Origin: a virus
Virus record (IMG/VR): IMGVR_UViG_3300044712_001468
Location: 1 to 35,896 of that record
DNA: 35,896 nt
Reading direction: 5' to 3' (one strand)
The notes beneath the pieces were generated by a model. That model was not told the DNA's origin. It worked only from the letters and a program-made list of their open reading frames with translations, and did not search any database. Shown one piece after another: positions 23,191 to 32,088 of this stretch (within the stretch, counting starts at the first letter, position 1; each line of letters begins with the position of its first letter). The position numbers and the translations under genes are program-made.

Positions 23191-24066
23191 ATGTACCGTC
23201 TTATTCGCTTTGGGATAACAGACCTGGAGTATACCAACCAGGTGGACACAGTCGGCAGCGGCGCAACTCCCATGAGCTATGTCGGGTTGCCCGAGGGTGG
23301 GGCGCTCGATGGGTATGGATCCGGATCAAAACAGCCGGGCGTGGTCGAACGCAGCAAGCGGGTCCGGCTCAATGCTCCCAATGCCGCGGCGTTGGAAGCG
23401 GCCTATTTTGGCTTGATGGGATTGCGCGGTAAACGCGACAAACTCTACCGGCGCACCGTTTTGGGCGATATTCATTGGATGTATGCCAGGCTGGTGGAGT
23501 TGATCGCAGATCGCAGTTATGAGCAGGCGCGCTATCAGACTATCCAGGATATTGAGCTGCGCTTTGCCTGCCAGGAGGCCACCTGGCGAGGCTCCTACCG
23601 GGGCTCGTGGGTGTTGGATAGCGGCGTTTACCTGGATTCGGGTTATGACCTGGATACTGGGGAAACCCGGAGTATGGGGGCCAGTCCGGATACATTTACG
23701 ATCTCGGCAGGCTCTTCCAGCGATTCTGGGCGTGCCCCGGTGCGCTCGCTGAGCATAACGGTAACCAATGGTGCCGGGGCAACGGCCATCACGGCAATGG
23801 CGATTATCAACCAAACAACCGGGGACTCGTTAACTTTTTCCGGGAATCTGCCCGCCGGGAAGGCGCTTAACATCAACGCCGGCACAATGCAGGTGCGCAA
23901 TGATGGCGTCGATGCCTATGCCAGTCTGACCCTGGCTCCGGCCGCGAACATGGCTTCCTGGTTCACGCTGGTGCCCGGAAATAATTCTATGCGCGTCGCC
24001 TATACCGGTGGCACAGGCGGGGCGAACCCAACCATATCATTCGACTTTTACGAGGCATGGGTATGA
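23191..24066 (+). CDS. distal tail protein
   Basis: 291 aa, starts directly after the tape-measure stop. The N-terminal half follows distal tail (Dit) architecture (GSKQPGVVERSKRVRLNAPN, then a RGKRDKLYRRTVLGDIHWMY strand region). The C-terminal half is beta-sandwich-like (APVRSLSITVTNGAGATAIT ... SLTFSGNLPAGKALNINAGT ... VPGNNSMRVAYTGGTGGANP), as in Dit carbohydrate-binding-like domains. Connects the tube to the tip. Ends in an ATGA overlap. Confidence 0.7.
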   Translation: MYRLIRFGITDLEYTNQVDTVGSGATPMSYVGLPEGGALDGYGSGSKQPGVVERSKRVRLNAPNAAALEAAYFGLMGLRGKRDKLYRRTVLGDIHWMYARLVELIADRSYEQARYQTIQDIELRFACQEATWRGSYRGSWVLDSGVYLDSGYDLDTGETRSMGASPDTFTISAGSSSDSGRAPVRSLSITVTNGAGATAITAMAIINQTTGDSLTFSGNLPAGKALNINAGTMQVRNDGVDAYASLTLAPAANMASWFTLVPGNNSMRVAYTGGTGGANPTISFDFYEAWV

Positions 24067-26081
24067 TGCAAGTTCTAAATTTTTGGGTCGATATCGAGAA
24101 TAGTTCGGGAACCAGGTTCGGGGCGGGGCCCTTGCGGGCGCTCAATTTCAGACGACACAAGCCCTTATCGGCATCGGGTACCTATTCGTTCGAGGTGAGC
24201 GCGGTTGATCCCAACATTTCCACGCTGATCGAGAAGCGAGTAGCCATTTGCCGGTACATCTCGTCGACCGGCGCGATTGCCGTGTTTGGTGGGGGCGTGA
24301 TCGATAAAATCAACCGCTCGATCAACGAGACTGGCGAGATGATTTACTCAGTTGAGGGAAACGACCTGACAAGGGAGTTGACCTACCGATCGGTAGGAGC
24401 GCTGCAATTGAGGTCTGGCAGTGCCGGCGTTACAAATGGACCTAATCAGATTATGGCTCTGGCACCATCTGGTTGGACCATCACGGGCGGCACGACCATT
24501 ACACCGGTTTATGCCGGATTCGATGGTGACCCGGTCCTCAATGCCCTGGTCCGCACCGGCGAGCACATCGGCGAACACTGGCGGCTCGGATCGGGTCGTC
24601 AGGTGGCCTGGCTGGGGCCTGCGTCCGGATTTGCGGTGTCAGGTGTGCGCGCGGTCCAACATGTGAATGATCCAGTTGCAGCCGAGTCGTTGGGCAATCT
24701 CGCGATCATCACATCACTGGAGGAAATCACCGATTCCGCTGATCTGATCACGCGGGTCATCCCGCGCGGTAGCGGCAATGGCAATGCCGTCGTCACCCTG
24801 GCAGCGGCGACCGATGCAGCTCCATCCGGCTACACCCTGAGCACGAGCGGCAATTATTTGAGGCGGGATGCCAGTGAGACGGCGTATGGTCAGATCGAGC
24901 GGGTGATCGACTTCAAGGATCTCGGGCCGCTGAGCAATACAACATTGGACGTTCAGAACGCAGCCAATATGCTGCTACAGGCTGCCTGGCAATATCTGGA
25001 GCGCTATGGCGTGCCAGGAAAATTTTATACCGTGGGACTGGCCGTGGTCAATCAGATTTTGGAGCCGGGCACCACGGTGCACGTGGTTTACAGATCGCTG
25101 ATAGATGGTGCAGTAATCTATGATCTGGATGATGTGTTTAACATCCTGTCGGTCGATCTGGAGTTGGATAACACCGGGGTGTACACGACCGCAATTGAGA
25201 TATCGACCATTGACCGGCATCCCGTGACTGATGCGTCGTTTTTGGCCGGGCAGGCGCAGACCTCGCGAATCCTGGCCGCTCACCCTCAGCTCGGCACATC
25301 GGTTGATAATATCCAGTGGCGGGATGAGATGGATAAAGATCATGCATCATCCTTCCGTTTTTGGCTAGGTAACGAATATACCACCATCCAGCGAGCTTTG
25401 CTGCGTTTTCGGATTCAACCCCTGAGATCGACGATCAAATCTGTTGGAACGTCGTCTTCCACTACTTCCAGCGGCGGGAGTGCAACCCCGACTAGCTCAT
25501 CTGGCGGGAGTGCAACCCCGACCAGTTCAGCAGGTGGTGGGCAAACCTCATCATCGCAAGGTTCTCACCAGCATTTCACGAATGTTCCAAACACAACCGG
25601 AAATGTCGACGTCGAATGGTATGACAGTGGCTCGGAAATTGTCCCTGTGACCCCGTCTGTTTCCGGGCGGTTGTTGGCAACCGGCGTGAGCGGCAACCAT
25701 GCTCACACGGTGAACGATCATACTCATGACGTGAGCATACCCAGTCACACGCACGACGTAAGCGTACCAGCTCACACCCACACAGTAACTCCCACAATCA
25801 ATACCGTTTACGGAATTTTCGAGGAGACCAGCGGAAATACGCTGGCCCTGGCCGACCTGGTAATCAAACTGAACGGCGGGGCTGACCTGGCCAGCCTGGT
25901 AGAGGATATCGGGAATGGTTGGTACGCGTTGGATCTCACGTCTGGCCTAGTGAGTGCTATATTCCGGCCAAACCAAGAAAATAATGAGGTCGTTATTTCG
26001 ACCGCCACCGCTGACAAAACCGCCCGGATCGAGGCGCAGCTCACGATCCGCGGGGTAGTACAGGCAATCGCATATTCTTAG
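24063..26081 (+). CDS. tail tip protein (Tal-like) with Ser/Gly linker and His-rich collar
   Basis: 672 aa. Start at 24063 is chosen because it overlaps the preceding stop and has GAGG seven bases upstream; 24057 is an alternative. Residues 1-400 have the tail-associated (siphovirus ReqiPepy6 Gp37-like) layout: RALNFRRHKPLSASGTYSFE, VFGGGVIDKINRSINETGEM, LEPGTTVHVVYRSLIDGAVI. Residues about 460-505 are a Ser/Gly/Thr linker containing a 10-residue tandem repeat. Residues about 540-580 carry HAH/HTH triplets (NHAHTVNDHTHDVSIPSHTH), resembling metal-binding HxH collars of trimeric fibres. Ends with a beta domain. Confidence 0.7.
   Translation: MMQVLNFWVDIENSSGTRFGAGPLRALNFRRHKPLSASGTYSFEVSAVDPNISTLIEKRVAICRYISSTGAIAVFGGGVIDKINRSINETGEMIYSVEGNDLTRELTYRSVGALQLRSGSAGVTNGPNQIMALAPSGWTITGGTTITPVYAGFDGDPVLNALVRTGEHIGEHWRLGSGRQVAWLGPASGFAVSGVRAVQHVNDPVAAESLGNLAIITSLEEITDSADLITRVIPRGSGNGNAVVTLAAATDAAPSGYTLSTSGNYLRRDASETAYGQIERVIDFKDLGPLSNTTLDVQNAANMLLQAAWQYLERYGVPGKFYTVGLAVVNQILEPGTTVHVVYRSLIDGAVIYDLDDVFNILSVDLELDNTGVYTTAIEISTIDRHPVTDASFLAGQAQTSRILAAHPQLGTSVDNIQWRDEMDKDHASSFRFWLGNEYTTIQRALLRFRIQPLRSTIKSVGTSSSTTSSGGSATPTSSSGGSATPTSSAGGGQTSSSQGSHQHFTNVPNTTGNVDVEWYDSGSEIVPVTPSVSGRLLATGVSGNHAHTVNDHTHDVSIPSHTHDVSVPAHTHTVTPTINTVYGIFEETSGNTLALADLVIKLNGGADLASLVEDIGNGWYALDLTSGLVSAIFRPNQENNEVVISTATADKTARIEAQLTIRGVVQAIAYS
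25471..25530 (+). repeat. 30-bp tandem repeat in tail-tip linker
   Basis: Two adjacent 30-base units (25471-25500 and 25501-25530), nearly identical, each with GGCGGGAGTGCAACCCCGAC and encoding SGGSATPTSS. In-frame unit length means copy-number changes would alter linker length without a frameshift. Confidence 0.75.
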
Positions 26082-26089
26082 GAGGATTA

Positions 26090-28078
26090 ATGACCACCAA
26101 TAACCATACCGCCATTGCAACCGGAGCCGCGGCGAACGCGGCCACATTTGAAAACCCGCTTAGCCAGCTTGATGCTGCGATTGGCGCGTCCGTTTCAACA
26201 TTGACCACAACGGCCAAGAATGTAGTAGGAGCTGTCAATGAGGTAGATGCTCAGGTTGATGCTGAGCATAACGCAAACGGCACGCATAAGACCGGAATCA
26301 TCAGTGATACCTACCTGGCCACCGATGTTAAAATGGGCTCATTGGCAGCGCTGACAACCACGGCTAAAACGAGTATGCAGGCTGCTGTCAATGAGCTCGT
26401 CACTAAGCTTTCTGGAACCAATCGTCCGAACCTGATGTGGGATCCATTCAACGAGTATGCGACCCCGACTATTGCAGACGGTGGCGTTGTTCGCTGGCTA
26501 AGTTATCCAAATCTATCCATCATATCTCCCGATGCTGGCAACCCATTTACCGGCAAAACATTGCGAATGGGGACCGGCGCCGCTATTAATGGGAGGCAGG
26601 TATTTTTGTCTGAGTGCGGGCTGAGACCAACCGAAGTAGTTCAATTTTCTGTGTTACTAAAAGCAGCCTCTGGAAGTGGCGCCACCTATCAACGGCAGGC
26701 GCAAGCAGATGGTACGGGGGTACAATTGACAAACGGCACTACCACGGCATTTACGAATGTTCTTCAGATCTTAACATTTTCATTCACAATACTAGCGACA
26801 ACCACCCAGATCGGATTAGGCATTCAACGGATGACCGGCACAGCCGATATTGATATTTACGCAATGTGGCTGGAGAAGGGTACGGTTGCATCGGCCAATC
26901 CGTCTCCATCGGCAGTCATGCCGCTGAAATGGTCACAACTGGCCGCAGTAAAATCAGAAGTTGAAACCGCACGGGGTACTTCCGGCACTCTAAATGCGCG
27001 GTTGAATGCAATAGAAACCGCGTTTCAGCCCTGTTTGGATAATTATGGGCGTCACTATCTACGCTCCTGGCAGGCAAAACTAGCAAAGGTTCAAAACGCA
27101 GTTGCCGATTCACATGCTGTTATATCGATTATAGGTGACTCGTGGGTTAATGGGCTAATCACTCCGATAGTGACACGTCTACAGACAACGTATGGCGATT
27201 CCGGGCCTGGTTTTTTGCAATTTGGAAATTACTCAGCAATACTCGTGTCAGGCGGATCGTTTACACGAGCAGGGACATGGACGGATGATACCAAAACAAT
27301 AAACAGCCTGGGGCCGCACTGTGCACATGCCACCAGCACAGACACCGCAACCCCGGCGAGTTATACCGTGGTGGGAATTATAAACTCGTTCATTATTCAT
27401 TACATCAAAAAACTGAATGGCGGATCATTTCGCTATCGGGTTGATACTGGGGGGTGGACATCCGTAGACACATCCAATGGATCAACGGTCTATGCCACAG
27501 AAGTTATAACTGGCCTGGCATCATCCTCCCATACGTTGATCATCGAGGTAACCGTTGCAGGTACGGCAGGGGTAACTCTCACCGGCGTGGACTGTCGAGA
27601 GGATACCGTTGGCGTAAGGCTGCACTTTCTTGGTAATGCGGGCGCCCTGTCACTCTCGTTTTCCCAACTGAACTCAACCATCTGGTCTGATGGTATGGCT
27701 GCATTGGAATCAGACCTGGTGGTGATCTTGCTGGGGACCAATGATAAAGATACTAATGTTACGCCTGCAACCTTTGCAACCAATATCAACACGATCATCG
27801 ACAGGATTCAGACCCTAAACCCGCTCTGTGACATCCTCCTGCTTACACCTGCCGATAATAATATCGCCGGGAACACCTATACCGTTGCTGATTATGTCGC
27901 TCAGGAGAGGGCGATTGCAGTCAGCCAGAATACTGCGTGTATGGATATCTATATGAATTTTGGACCTTTTTCAGACGGGAACGCACGCGGTTTGTATCTG
28001 AATAGTAATCATCCAAATGAAAATGGATATGTGCTGATTAAGAATCTTCTGATTAAAAATTTTTTAGATGTAATTTAA
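26090..28078 (+). CDS. tail fibre/receptor-binding protein with SGNH-hydrolase domain
   Basis: 662 aa, AGGAGG before the ATG. Residues 30-110 hold two copies of a fibre repeat (TLTTTAKNVVGAVNEVDAQV and LTTTAKTSMQAAVNELVTKL). Residues about 115-265 are beta-rich. From about 340 an SGNH/GDSL hydrolase domain follows: block I IIGDSW with Ser351, block III GTND (549-552) and block V NSNHPN with His641. The usual Asp three residues before the His is Asn here. Such domains deacetylate or de-esterify cell-surface glycans during adsorption. Last late gene. Confidence 0.82.
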   Translation: MTTNNHTAIATGAAANAATFENPLSQLDAAIGASVSTLTTTAKNVVGAVNEVDAQVDAEHNANGTHKTGIISDTYLATDVKMGSLAALTTTAKTSMQAAVNELVTKLSGTNRPNLMWDPFNEYATPTIADGGVVRWLSYPNLSIISPDAGNPFTGKTLRMGTGAAINGRQVFLSECGLRPTEVVQFSVLLKAASGSGATYQRQAQADGTGVQLTNGTTTAFTNVLQILTFSFTILATTTQIGLGIQRMTGTADIDIYAMWLEKGTVASANPSPSAVMPLKWSQLAAVKSEVETARGTSGTLNARLNAIETAFQPCLDNYGRHYLRSWQAKLAKVQNAVADSHAVISIIGDSWVNGLITPIVTRLQTTYGDSGPGFLQFGNYSAILVSGGSFTRAGTWTDDTKTINSLGPHCAHATSTDTATPASYTVVGIINSFIIHYIKKLNGGSFRYRVDTGGWTSVDTSNGSTVYATEVITGLASSSHTLIIEVTVAGTAGVTLTGVDCREDTVGVRLHFLGNAGALSLSFSQLNSTIWSDGMAALESDLVVILLGTNDKDTNVTPATFATNINTIIDRIQTLNPLCDILLLTPADNNIAGNTYTVADYVAQERAIAVSQNTACMDIYMNFGPFSDGNARGLYLNSNHPNENGYVLIKNLLIKNFLDVI

Positions 28079-28105
28079 TAGATTTAGAGGTGTAACTATA
28101 TAAGG

Positions 28106-28146
28106 TTAACTCAAAAACGACATCTAGGATGTCGTTTTTGAGTTAA
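28106..28146. terminator. strong bidirectional terminator
   Basis: Perfect 18-base arms (28106-28123 and 28129-28146) around CTAGG, with A5/T5 tracts inside the stem, between convergent genes. It ends the late operon on the plus strand and the serine recombinase on the minus strand; the recombinase stop codon (TAG) lies in the loop. Confidence 0.9.
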
Positions 28147-29737
28147 GCGATGTTACAAATTTATGCCTATGGCTTGGTGCCCCCACGGGGGGCGGGTGCC
28201 ATAGACATAAATTATTTGAGGAGAGTTCAACCGCTTCAGGGGGGTGGTAATAGGTGATCAGGCCGCGCAATACGCGCTCTTTTCGTTCTACTACGATTTT
28301 GGCGACCAGGGAGCGCAGGGCCTGGTGCAGATCGGTGATGCGCTGGGGGTCGGTGGTGAGGTCGACGAACTGGCGGCTGAGTTCGTCGATTTGGGCCTGG
28401 GTGAGGGTCGGCGGGCGATGATCGGCGGAGAGTTCCATCAGGTGGGCCAGTAGTTCGGTTTGTTCGGCTTCGAGCGCGCGCAGTTTTTCGGTGAGGGCCG
28501 GGGATTTGCCGAGTTCGGCGATGGTTTCGACGACGTTGGCCAGGCGGCGGCGGGTGTGCGCCAGGCGTTTATTGGTTTCGGCGCGTTCGGCGGCGATCAG
28601 GGTCGCTTCCGATTCGGCTGTGCGGTCCAGTTCGGTTTGATGGGTGGCGATGGTGGCGGGGTTGATGATTTCGCCGGCGATGGTGGCCATGACGACCGTT
28701 TCGAGCATCTGGCGCGGGATTTGTTCCGCGGTACAATCGTGGCGGCGGTGGCCGGCAGAGCATTGGTAATATTCGTAGACTTGCTCTTTTGCTTTAAAGC
28801 TGATGGTGTGGCCAACCATCGCAGAGCCGCATAGGGCGCAATGGACCAGGCCGGAGAGGAGATAGGTGGAGTTGGCGCGGCGGGGATGGTCGGGGTTGGA
28901 TTGGGTGCTGCGGTGGACGGTGATGGATTGGACGGCATCCCAGGTGTTCTGGTCGATCAGCGCTTCACAGTAGCCGGTGATCGTGATGCCGGCATAATGC
29001 AGCTCGCCCAGGTAGAGCCGGTTTTTGAAAAAGGTGTTGTAGGAATTGATGGCCGGGTAAAGGTGGGTGGCGGCGTGGATTTGGTGGAGGGTGGCGCGGC
29101 GGGCGCGCATCTGCCAGGCGATTTTGCACGCCTCCCATGCGGCCGGGTTGGGTACCCAGCGGTGAACAATATGGGGGGAACCGTCGCGGCGTTTGCCTAC
29201 GTCGATGGGCTCACGCATAAAGCCGGCGGGGGGATTACCGGGGACGGCGCCATAGGCGGTGACCAGGTGGGCCAGGCCGCGTTTGACGTCTAAAGATAGA
29301 TCAGATAAAAACTGTTCGTTTTTCCAGTCGATAATTGCCTCGAACAATTTCCCGATAGGGCCTTCGGGGATTGAATCGTTCAAAGAATAAAATAAATATC
29401 CATGTCTGCGAATGTCGGCTCTATAAAACTGAGAGTCGTCTAAACTTCTCGAAAAGCGTTGATAATTCCAAATAACCAGGCCCGCCTCAGGTTGCTTAGC
29501 TGCTCTCAGGTAATGAATCATTTTGCTGAAGTCTTCACGGCCAATCAGGCTTGACCCTGGTTTTGCCTCATCTTTAAATATTTTAGTGATCGTGAGACCA
29601 TTGCGGAAAGCCCACTCTTGGATTGCAGATTCTTGCTGGCAGATTGAAAGGTCCTGTGATTCTCCGCCTGAGTCACGCAAATAGGCAACTATTGATGATC
29701 CTGTTGTAAATGGATGGCTTGTAGTATTATCATTCAT
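28124..29737 (-). CDS. large serine recombinase (second integrase)
   Basis: 537 aa. The N-terminal resolvase domain has IVAYLRDSGGESQDLSICQQ with nucleophile Ser23 and Arg21, then WNYQRFSRSLDD. A recombinase domain follows (PPAGFMREPIDV, LHQIHAATHLYPAINSYNTF). The zinc ribbon is LVHCALCGSAMVG ... YYQCSAGHRRHDC. A coiled-coil segment (KRLAHTRRRLANVVETIAEL) and a C-terminal tail complete it. Length and order are normal for large serine integrases. Base composition changes abruptly near 29290: the catalytic-domain codons are AT-rich (one sampled 60-base line is 38% GC), while the rest is very GC-rich (77% in a sampled line). The genome already has a tyrosine integrase, so this may be an older or competing integration system, or a transposon-like passenger. 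Confidence 0.9.
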   Translation of the reverse strand: MNDNTTSHPFTTGSSIVAYLRDSGGESQDLSICQQESAIQEWAFRNGLTITKIFKDEAKPGSSLIGREDFSKMIHYLRAAKQPEAGLVIWNYQRFSRSLDDSQFYRADIRRHGYLFYSLNDSIPEGPIGKLFEAIIDWKNEQFLSDLSLDVKRGLAHLVTAYGAVPGNPPAGFMREPIDVGKRRDGSPHIVHRWVPNPAAWEACKIAWQMRARRATLHQIHAATHLYPAINSYNTFFKNRLYLGELHYAGITITGYCEALIDQNTWDAVQSITVHRSTQSNPDHPRRANSTYLLSGLVHCALCGSAMVGHTISFKAKEQVYEYYQCSAGHRRHDCTAEQIPRQMLETVVMATIAGEIINPATIATHQTELDRTAESEATLIAAERAETNKRLAHTRRRLANVVETIAELGKSPALTEKLRALEAEQTELLAHLMELSADHRPPTLTQAQIDELSRQFVDLTTDPQRITDLHQALRSLVAKIVVERKERVLRGLITYYHPPEAVELSSNNLCLWHPPPVGAPSHRHKFVTSLNSKTTS

Positions 29738-29764
29738 GGAAAAGCCTATTATTGAGAGGGAACA

Positions 29765-30415
29765 TTGGGAAGAAAAACGCGATCCATTGAATCGAGATTT
29801 TGGGAGAAGGTAGAAAAGAAATCTCCAGATGATTGTTGGCCATGGTTAGGCGTTCCTAATGGTAATGGCTATGGAAGACTTAACATAGATGGACGAGATG
29901 TAGGTGCTCATCGGTTATCTTATATTCTTAATGTAGGAGAAATTCCGGAAGACTATTGTGTCTGCCATACTTGTGATAATCCAATTTGCGTTAATCCTAA
30001 GCATTTATTTGTAGGAACTACCACAGACAATTGCCGAGATGCTACCCAAAAAGGACACAATTATTTTAAGAAGGGGCACATTCTAAATATTGGAAGCCAT
30101 AATGCCCGCTCTATTTTGAAAGAAGAAGACATTATTTTCATACGGGAAAACTGTAAAAAAATAACGAATGAAGAGCTGGCTAAAAAATTTAATGTATCCA
30201 TATCCACGATACATCGAGCTGTTTCGGGGAGAAATTGGACAATGGTTGATGCCAATCCAGTGATACGACGAGCCGGGCGGTCTAAACTTACAATGGAACA
30301 AGTAAAAGAAATTTGTGATAAGTTTGAGAATAGCTCACTCTCTGCATTGGCGCGTGAATATGGTTTGACTCCATCTGGAATTCGTTATGTGATCATAAAG
30401 TTTAAGCGGAGGTAG
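29765..30415 (+). CDS. HNH homing-type endonuclease with HTH tail
   Basis: 216 aa from a TTG at 29765 with GAGAGG upstream. The core [20 protein letters not shown] ... [18 protein letters not shown] is the HNH_3 homing-endonuclease pattern, with CHTC/C zinc ligands. Two small helix-turn-helix-like segments follow ([20 protein letters not shown] and [20 protein letters not shown]), typical of DNA-binding tails in such nucleases. AT-rich and the only rightward gene in the leftward block, 27 bases from the divergent recombinase start, so it looks like a mobile insertion. It may confer dominance in mixed infections. Confidence 0.82.
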   Translation: MGRKTRSIESRFWEKVEKKSPDDCWPWLGVPNGNGYGRLNIDGRDVGAHRLSYILNVGEIPEDYCVCHTCDNPICVNPKHLFVGTTTDNCRDATQKGHNYFKKGHILNIGSHNARSILKEEDIIFIRENCKKITNEELAKKFNVSISTIHRAVSGRNWTMVDANPVIRRAGRSKLTMEQVKEICDKFENSSLSALAREYGLTPSGIRYVIIKFKRR

Positions 30416-30505
30416 GCAACTACGATAGAACCCGGGGGAAATGGGGTGTTTTTATTGGCCAATTGAACTCCGATAGTAGAAATTAGGGAGGGTGGCGTTA
30501 TTATT

Positions 30506-30523
30506 CAAAAATAGCTATTTTTG
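30506..30523. terminator. 18-bp perfect palindrome at the end of the TA-linked gene
   Basis: CAAAAATAGCTATTTTTG is self-complementary and covers the stop codon of the 144-aa leftward gene, between converging genes. A/T-only stem arms make it a weak terminator at best; a protein-binding site is the alternative. Confidence 0.35.
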
Positions 30524-30949
30524 GGGATTGGCGGGAGAAGTGAACTGGAGCAAGAATGGGATTGTTGCAACCAGAGTCCAATCATCCTGCCCTTCTTCTT
30601 GCTTTTCAACAAAGAATTTATAAATGCCACTTCCTTTTACTACAATTCCATTGGAGTGAATCCGTGTATAGTGGAAAGTGGTTTCTTTGAGATCAATGGG
30701 CATTTCAATTTGCTGCTTTCTCTCGTCATTGGGGATGGAAAAAGTAAGCCGTAACTTGCCCTTAGTGCTTATATCGAGCGAGGAGCGCATCCAAAAAGAA
30801 ATAATATCAAAGCGAAGTGGAAGACGCTTGATTTTTTCGGGATCTCCCTCAATCGCTATGGTTGCTATTGCATTGAACGTGCTTACATTGCCGCTTTCAT
30901 TATCTACTGCGGCGCTTTCACATAAGACAGTCCAAATATGTTCGATCAA
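30515..30949 (-). CDS. hypothetical protein, 144 aa (third gene of the HigBA operon)
   Basis: TTG start overlapping the antitoxin stop (TTGA), with GGGAGG six bases upstream. Reads as a beta-sandwich-like protein (SGNVSTFNAIATIAIEGDPE, LPLRFDIISFWMR, KGKLRLTFSIPND, GIYKFFVEKQEEGQDDWTLV), similar in style to the small DUF6941-like proteins found beside phage and mobile-element genes. No catalytic motif. Co-translated with the toxin-antitoxin pair, so it may modulate it. Function unknown. Confidence 0.6.
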   Translation of the reverse strand: MIEHIWTVLCESAAVDNESGNVSTFNAIATIAIEGDPEKIKRLPLRFDIISFWMRSSLDISTKGKLRLTFSIPNDERKQQIEMPIDLKETTFHYTRIHSNGIVVKGSGIYKFFVEKQEEGQDDWTLVATIPFLLQFTSPANPQK

Positions 30950-31374
30950 TTGGAGCCTCCCATCGTTTCAATACTTGCACTCTGGGCGCTGGCAGGTTTT
31001 CCGGTTCTGTAATTTCCGCAAAATACATTGTCATCCTGGTGATCTATGCGGATATCGGTTTCCGGTCCGTAAAAAAAATTTGATGTTGAAGATTCTTGGG
31101 ATCTGTTTATCTTGGAAAAGGTAAGATTAAGATCGAGGGCATCGCATAAGCGCCGGATCAGGTCAAGGGTTGGATTGGCGATGGCGGATTCGATGTGTGA
31201 GATATTCGCCTGACGCGTTTGAACTCGCCGGGCAAGTTCTGTTTGAGACCAGCCTTTGTCCGTTCTGGCGTATAAAACCGCATTTGCCAATTCAATTTGA
31301 AAACGGAGTTTATGCTCAGCTTGAACATATTCTGGATTTTTTCGTAATTCGTTGATTAAGTCTTCGTGATTCAT
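30946..31374 (-). CDS. higA: XRE-family antitoxin (HigA-like)
   Basis: 142 aa. The HTH_3 domain is at about 38-88: WSQTELARRVQTRQANISHI, then ESAIANPTLDLIRRLCDALD. It is preceded by an N-terminal helix (YVQAEHKLRFQIELANAV) typical of HigA/XRE antitoxins encoded after HigB. An extra polar tail of about 45 residues lies beyond the family norm. ATGA overlap with the toxin. It would neutralise the toxin and repress the promoter at 31791-31819. Such modules stabilise prophages or block other phages. Confidence 0.82.
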   Translation of the reverse strand: MNHEDLINELRKNPEYVQAEHKLRFQIELANAVLYARTDKGWSQTELARRVQTRQANISHIESAIANPTLDLIRRLCDALDLNLTFSKINRSQESSTSNFFYGPETDIRIDHQDDNVFCGNYRTGKPASAQSASIETMGGSN

Positions 31375-31730
31375 TTGTCTTCCTCGGATTGCTGATCGTA
31401 ATAATCTTGTCTGTATTCCTTGGCTGTAGCTATTTCATCACGATATGATCTGCGGCTGTGGTCTTTAAATCCATTGGTGATGACGATTTTATTTTTATCG
31501 AAGAAAAAGTAGAGCAACCTGTATTGATTTTTTATTACCCGAGTGCGCAGTTCATAAATGCCGTCCTCGAGGTGGGCGGCTAGTGGGCGCCGGGCCTGAT
31601 TGCCTAAAACCGCCAATCGAGAAACATCGTTCGTTATAAGTACTTGATGCTCTGCTTCTACATCTTCTTCAAGGAATTCTTTTGCCGGACAGCGTTGGTT
31701 GCGCTTTTTGTAGTATTTAATGATGTGCAT
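31371..31730 (-). CDS. higB: HigB-like toxin (RelE superfamily, gp49-type)
   Basis: 119 aa from the second of two nearby ATGs, with AAGGA eight bases upstream; the frame opens at 31754. PLAAHLEDGIYELRTRVIKN, then QYRLLYFFFDKNKIVITNGF, is the HigB/gp49 signature of ribosome-dependent or RNA-cleaving RelE-fold toxins. The catalytic-side basic cluster DHSRRSYRDE follows. The toxin-first order is as in HigBA systems. Confidence 0.8.
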   Translation of the reverse strand: MHIIKYYKKRNQRCPAKEFLEEDVEAEHQVLITNDVSRLAVLGNQARRPLAAHLEDGIYELRTRVIKNQYRLLYFFFDKNKIVITNGFKDHSRRSYRDEIATAKEYRQDYYDQQSEEDK

Positions 31731-32060
31731 GCGCATGTTCCTTGCGGCGTGCATTTGCAGAGCGATGGATTATATCATTTATGCTATAGAAGTCTAGCAT
31801 TTTGCCTCCTGGTTGTCAATCGGGCAAACGTTCGATATATTACCCCACTCTATGTGCCTTTTGGTAATCACTTTACAAGCTCGCAACAAAGGAAGCCATA
31901 AGACAAAATGTAAAAAACGCGCAAAATATCGCCATTATTCGGTTAATCGGCTTGGGGCTTTTGCGAGCTAAAATTCCCGTAAGAAGTGCCACTATAAAGT
32001 TGAGGTATGGATTTAAAAATATATTCATGCTTTATCTTTGTTATTATGTCGAAGCATCGG
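31731..32060. other. 330-bp intergenic region upstream of the toxin-antitoxin operon
   Basis: No gene supported. It holds the leftward promoter at 31791-31819 and the near-palindromic TATATCAT/ATGCTATA motif (about 31771-31789), a possible HigA operator. The AT-rich 31850-32050 stretch shows nothing else definite. The plus-strand open frame from 31952 runs into the antisense of the exonuclease. Confidence 0.5.
31791..31819 (-). promoter_or_regulatory. promoter of the HigBA operon
   Basis: On the minus strand TTGACA (31819-31814), a 17-base spacer, then TAGACT (31796-31791; 4/6 to the -10 consensus). Located about 60 bases before the toxin start, with an imperfect palindrome downstream that would suit antitoxin autoregulation. 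Confidence 0.6.
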
Positions 32061-32088
32061 ATCAGGCTGGCCATTGGGCCGGCCTGAT
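32061..32088. terminator. 12-bp-arm hairpin after the exonuclease gene
   Basis: Arms 32061-32072 and 32077-32088 pair with one G-U, loop ATTG. It sits immediately beyond the leftward exonuclease stop. The T-rich side (TTTTATTTAA) lies to the right, so as an intrinsic terminator it would act better on rightward transcripts. Confidence 0.5.

Noticed and set aside
25471-25530. CRISPR-like repeat
   Set aside because: The repeats are directly adjacent, in frame and without spacers; a coding tandem repeat explains them. No CRISPR array was seen anywhere.
27013-27025. GAAACCGCGTTTC palindrome as a third parS
   Set aside because: The half-sites are in inverted order (GAAAC...GTTTC) with a 3-base centre, unlike the two parS-like sites.
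28460-29293. Long plus-strand frames opposite the serine recombinase
   Set aside because: Gly/Phe/Asp-rich low-complexity translations are mirror images of a well-supported recombinase gene.
9817-30431. Shared 11-mer TACGATAGAAC at 9817 and 30421
   Set aside because: Many shared 11-mers are expected by chance in 36 kb, and the flanks do not match.
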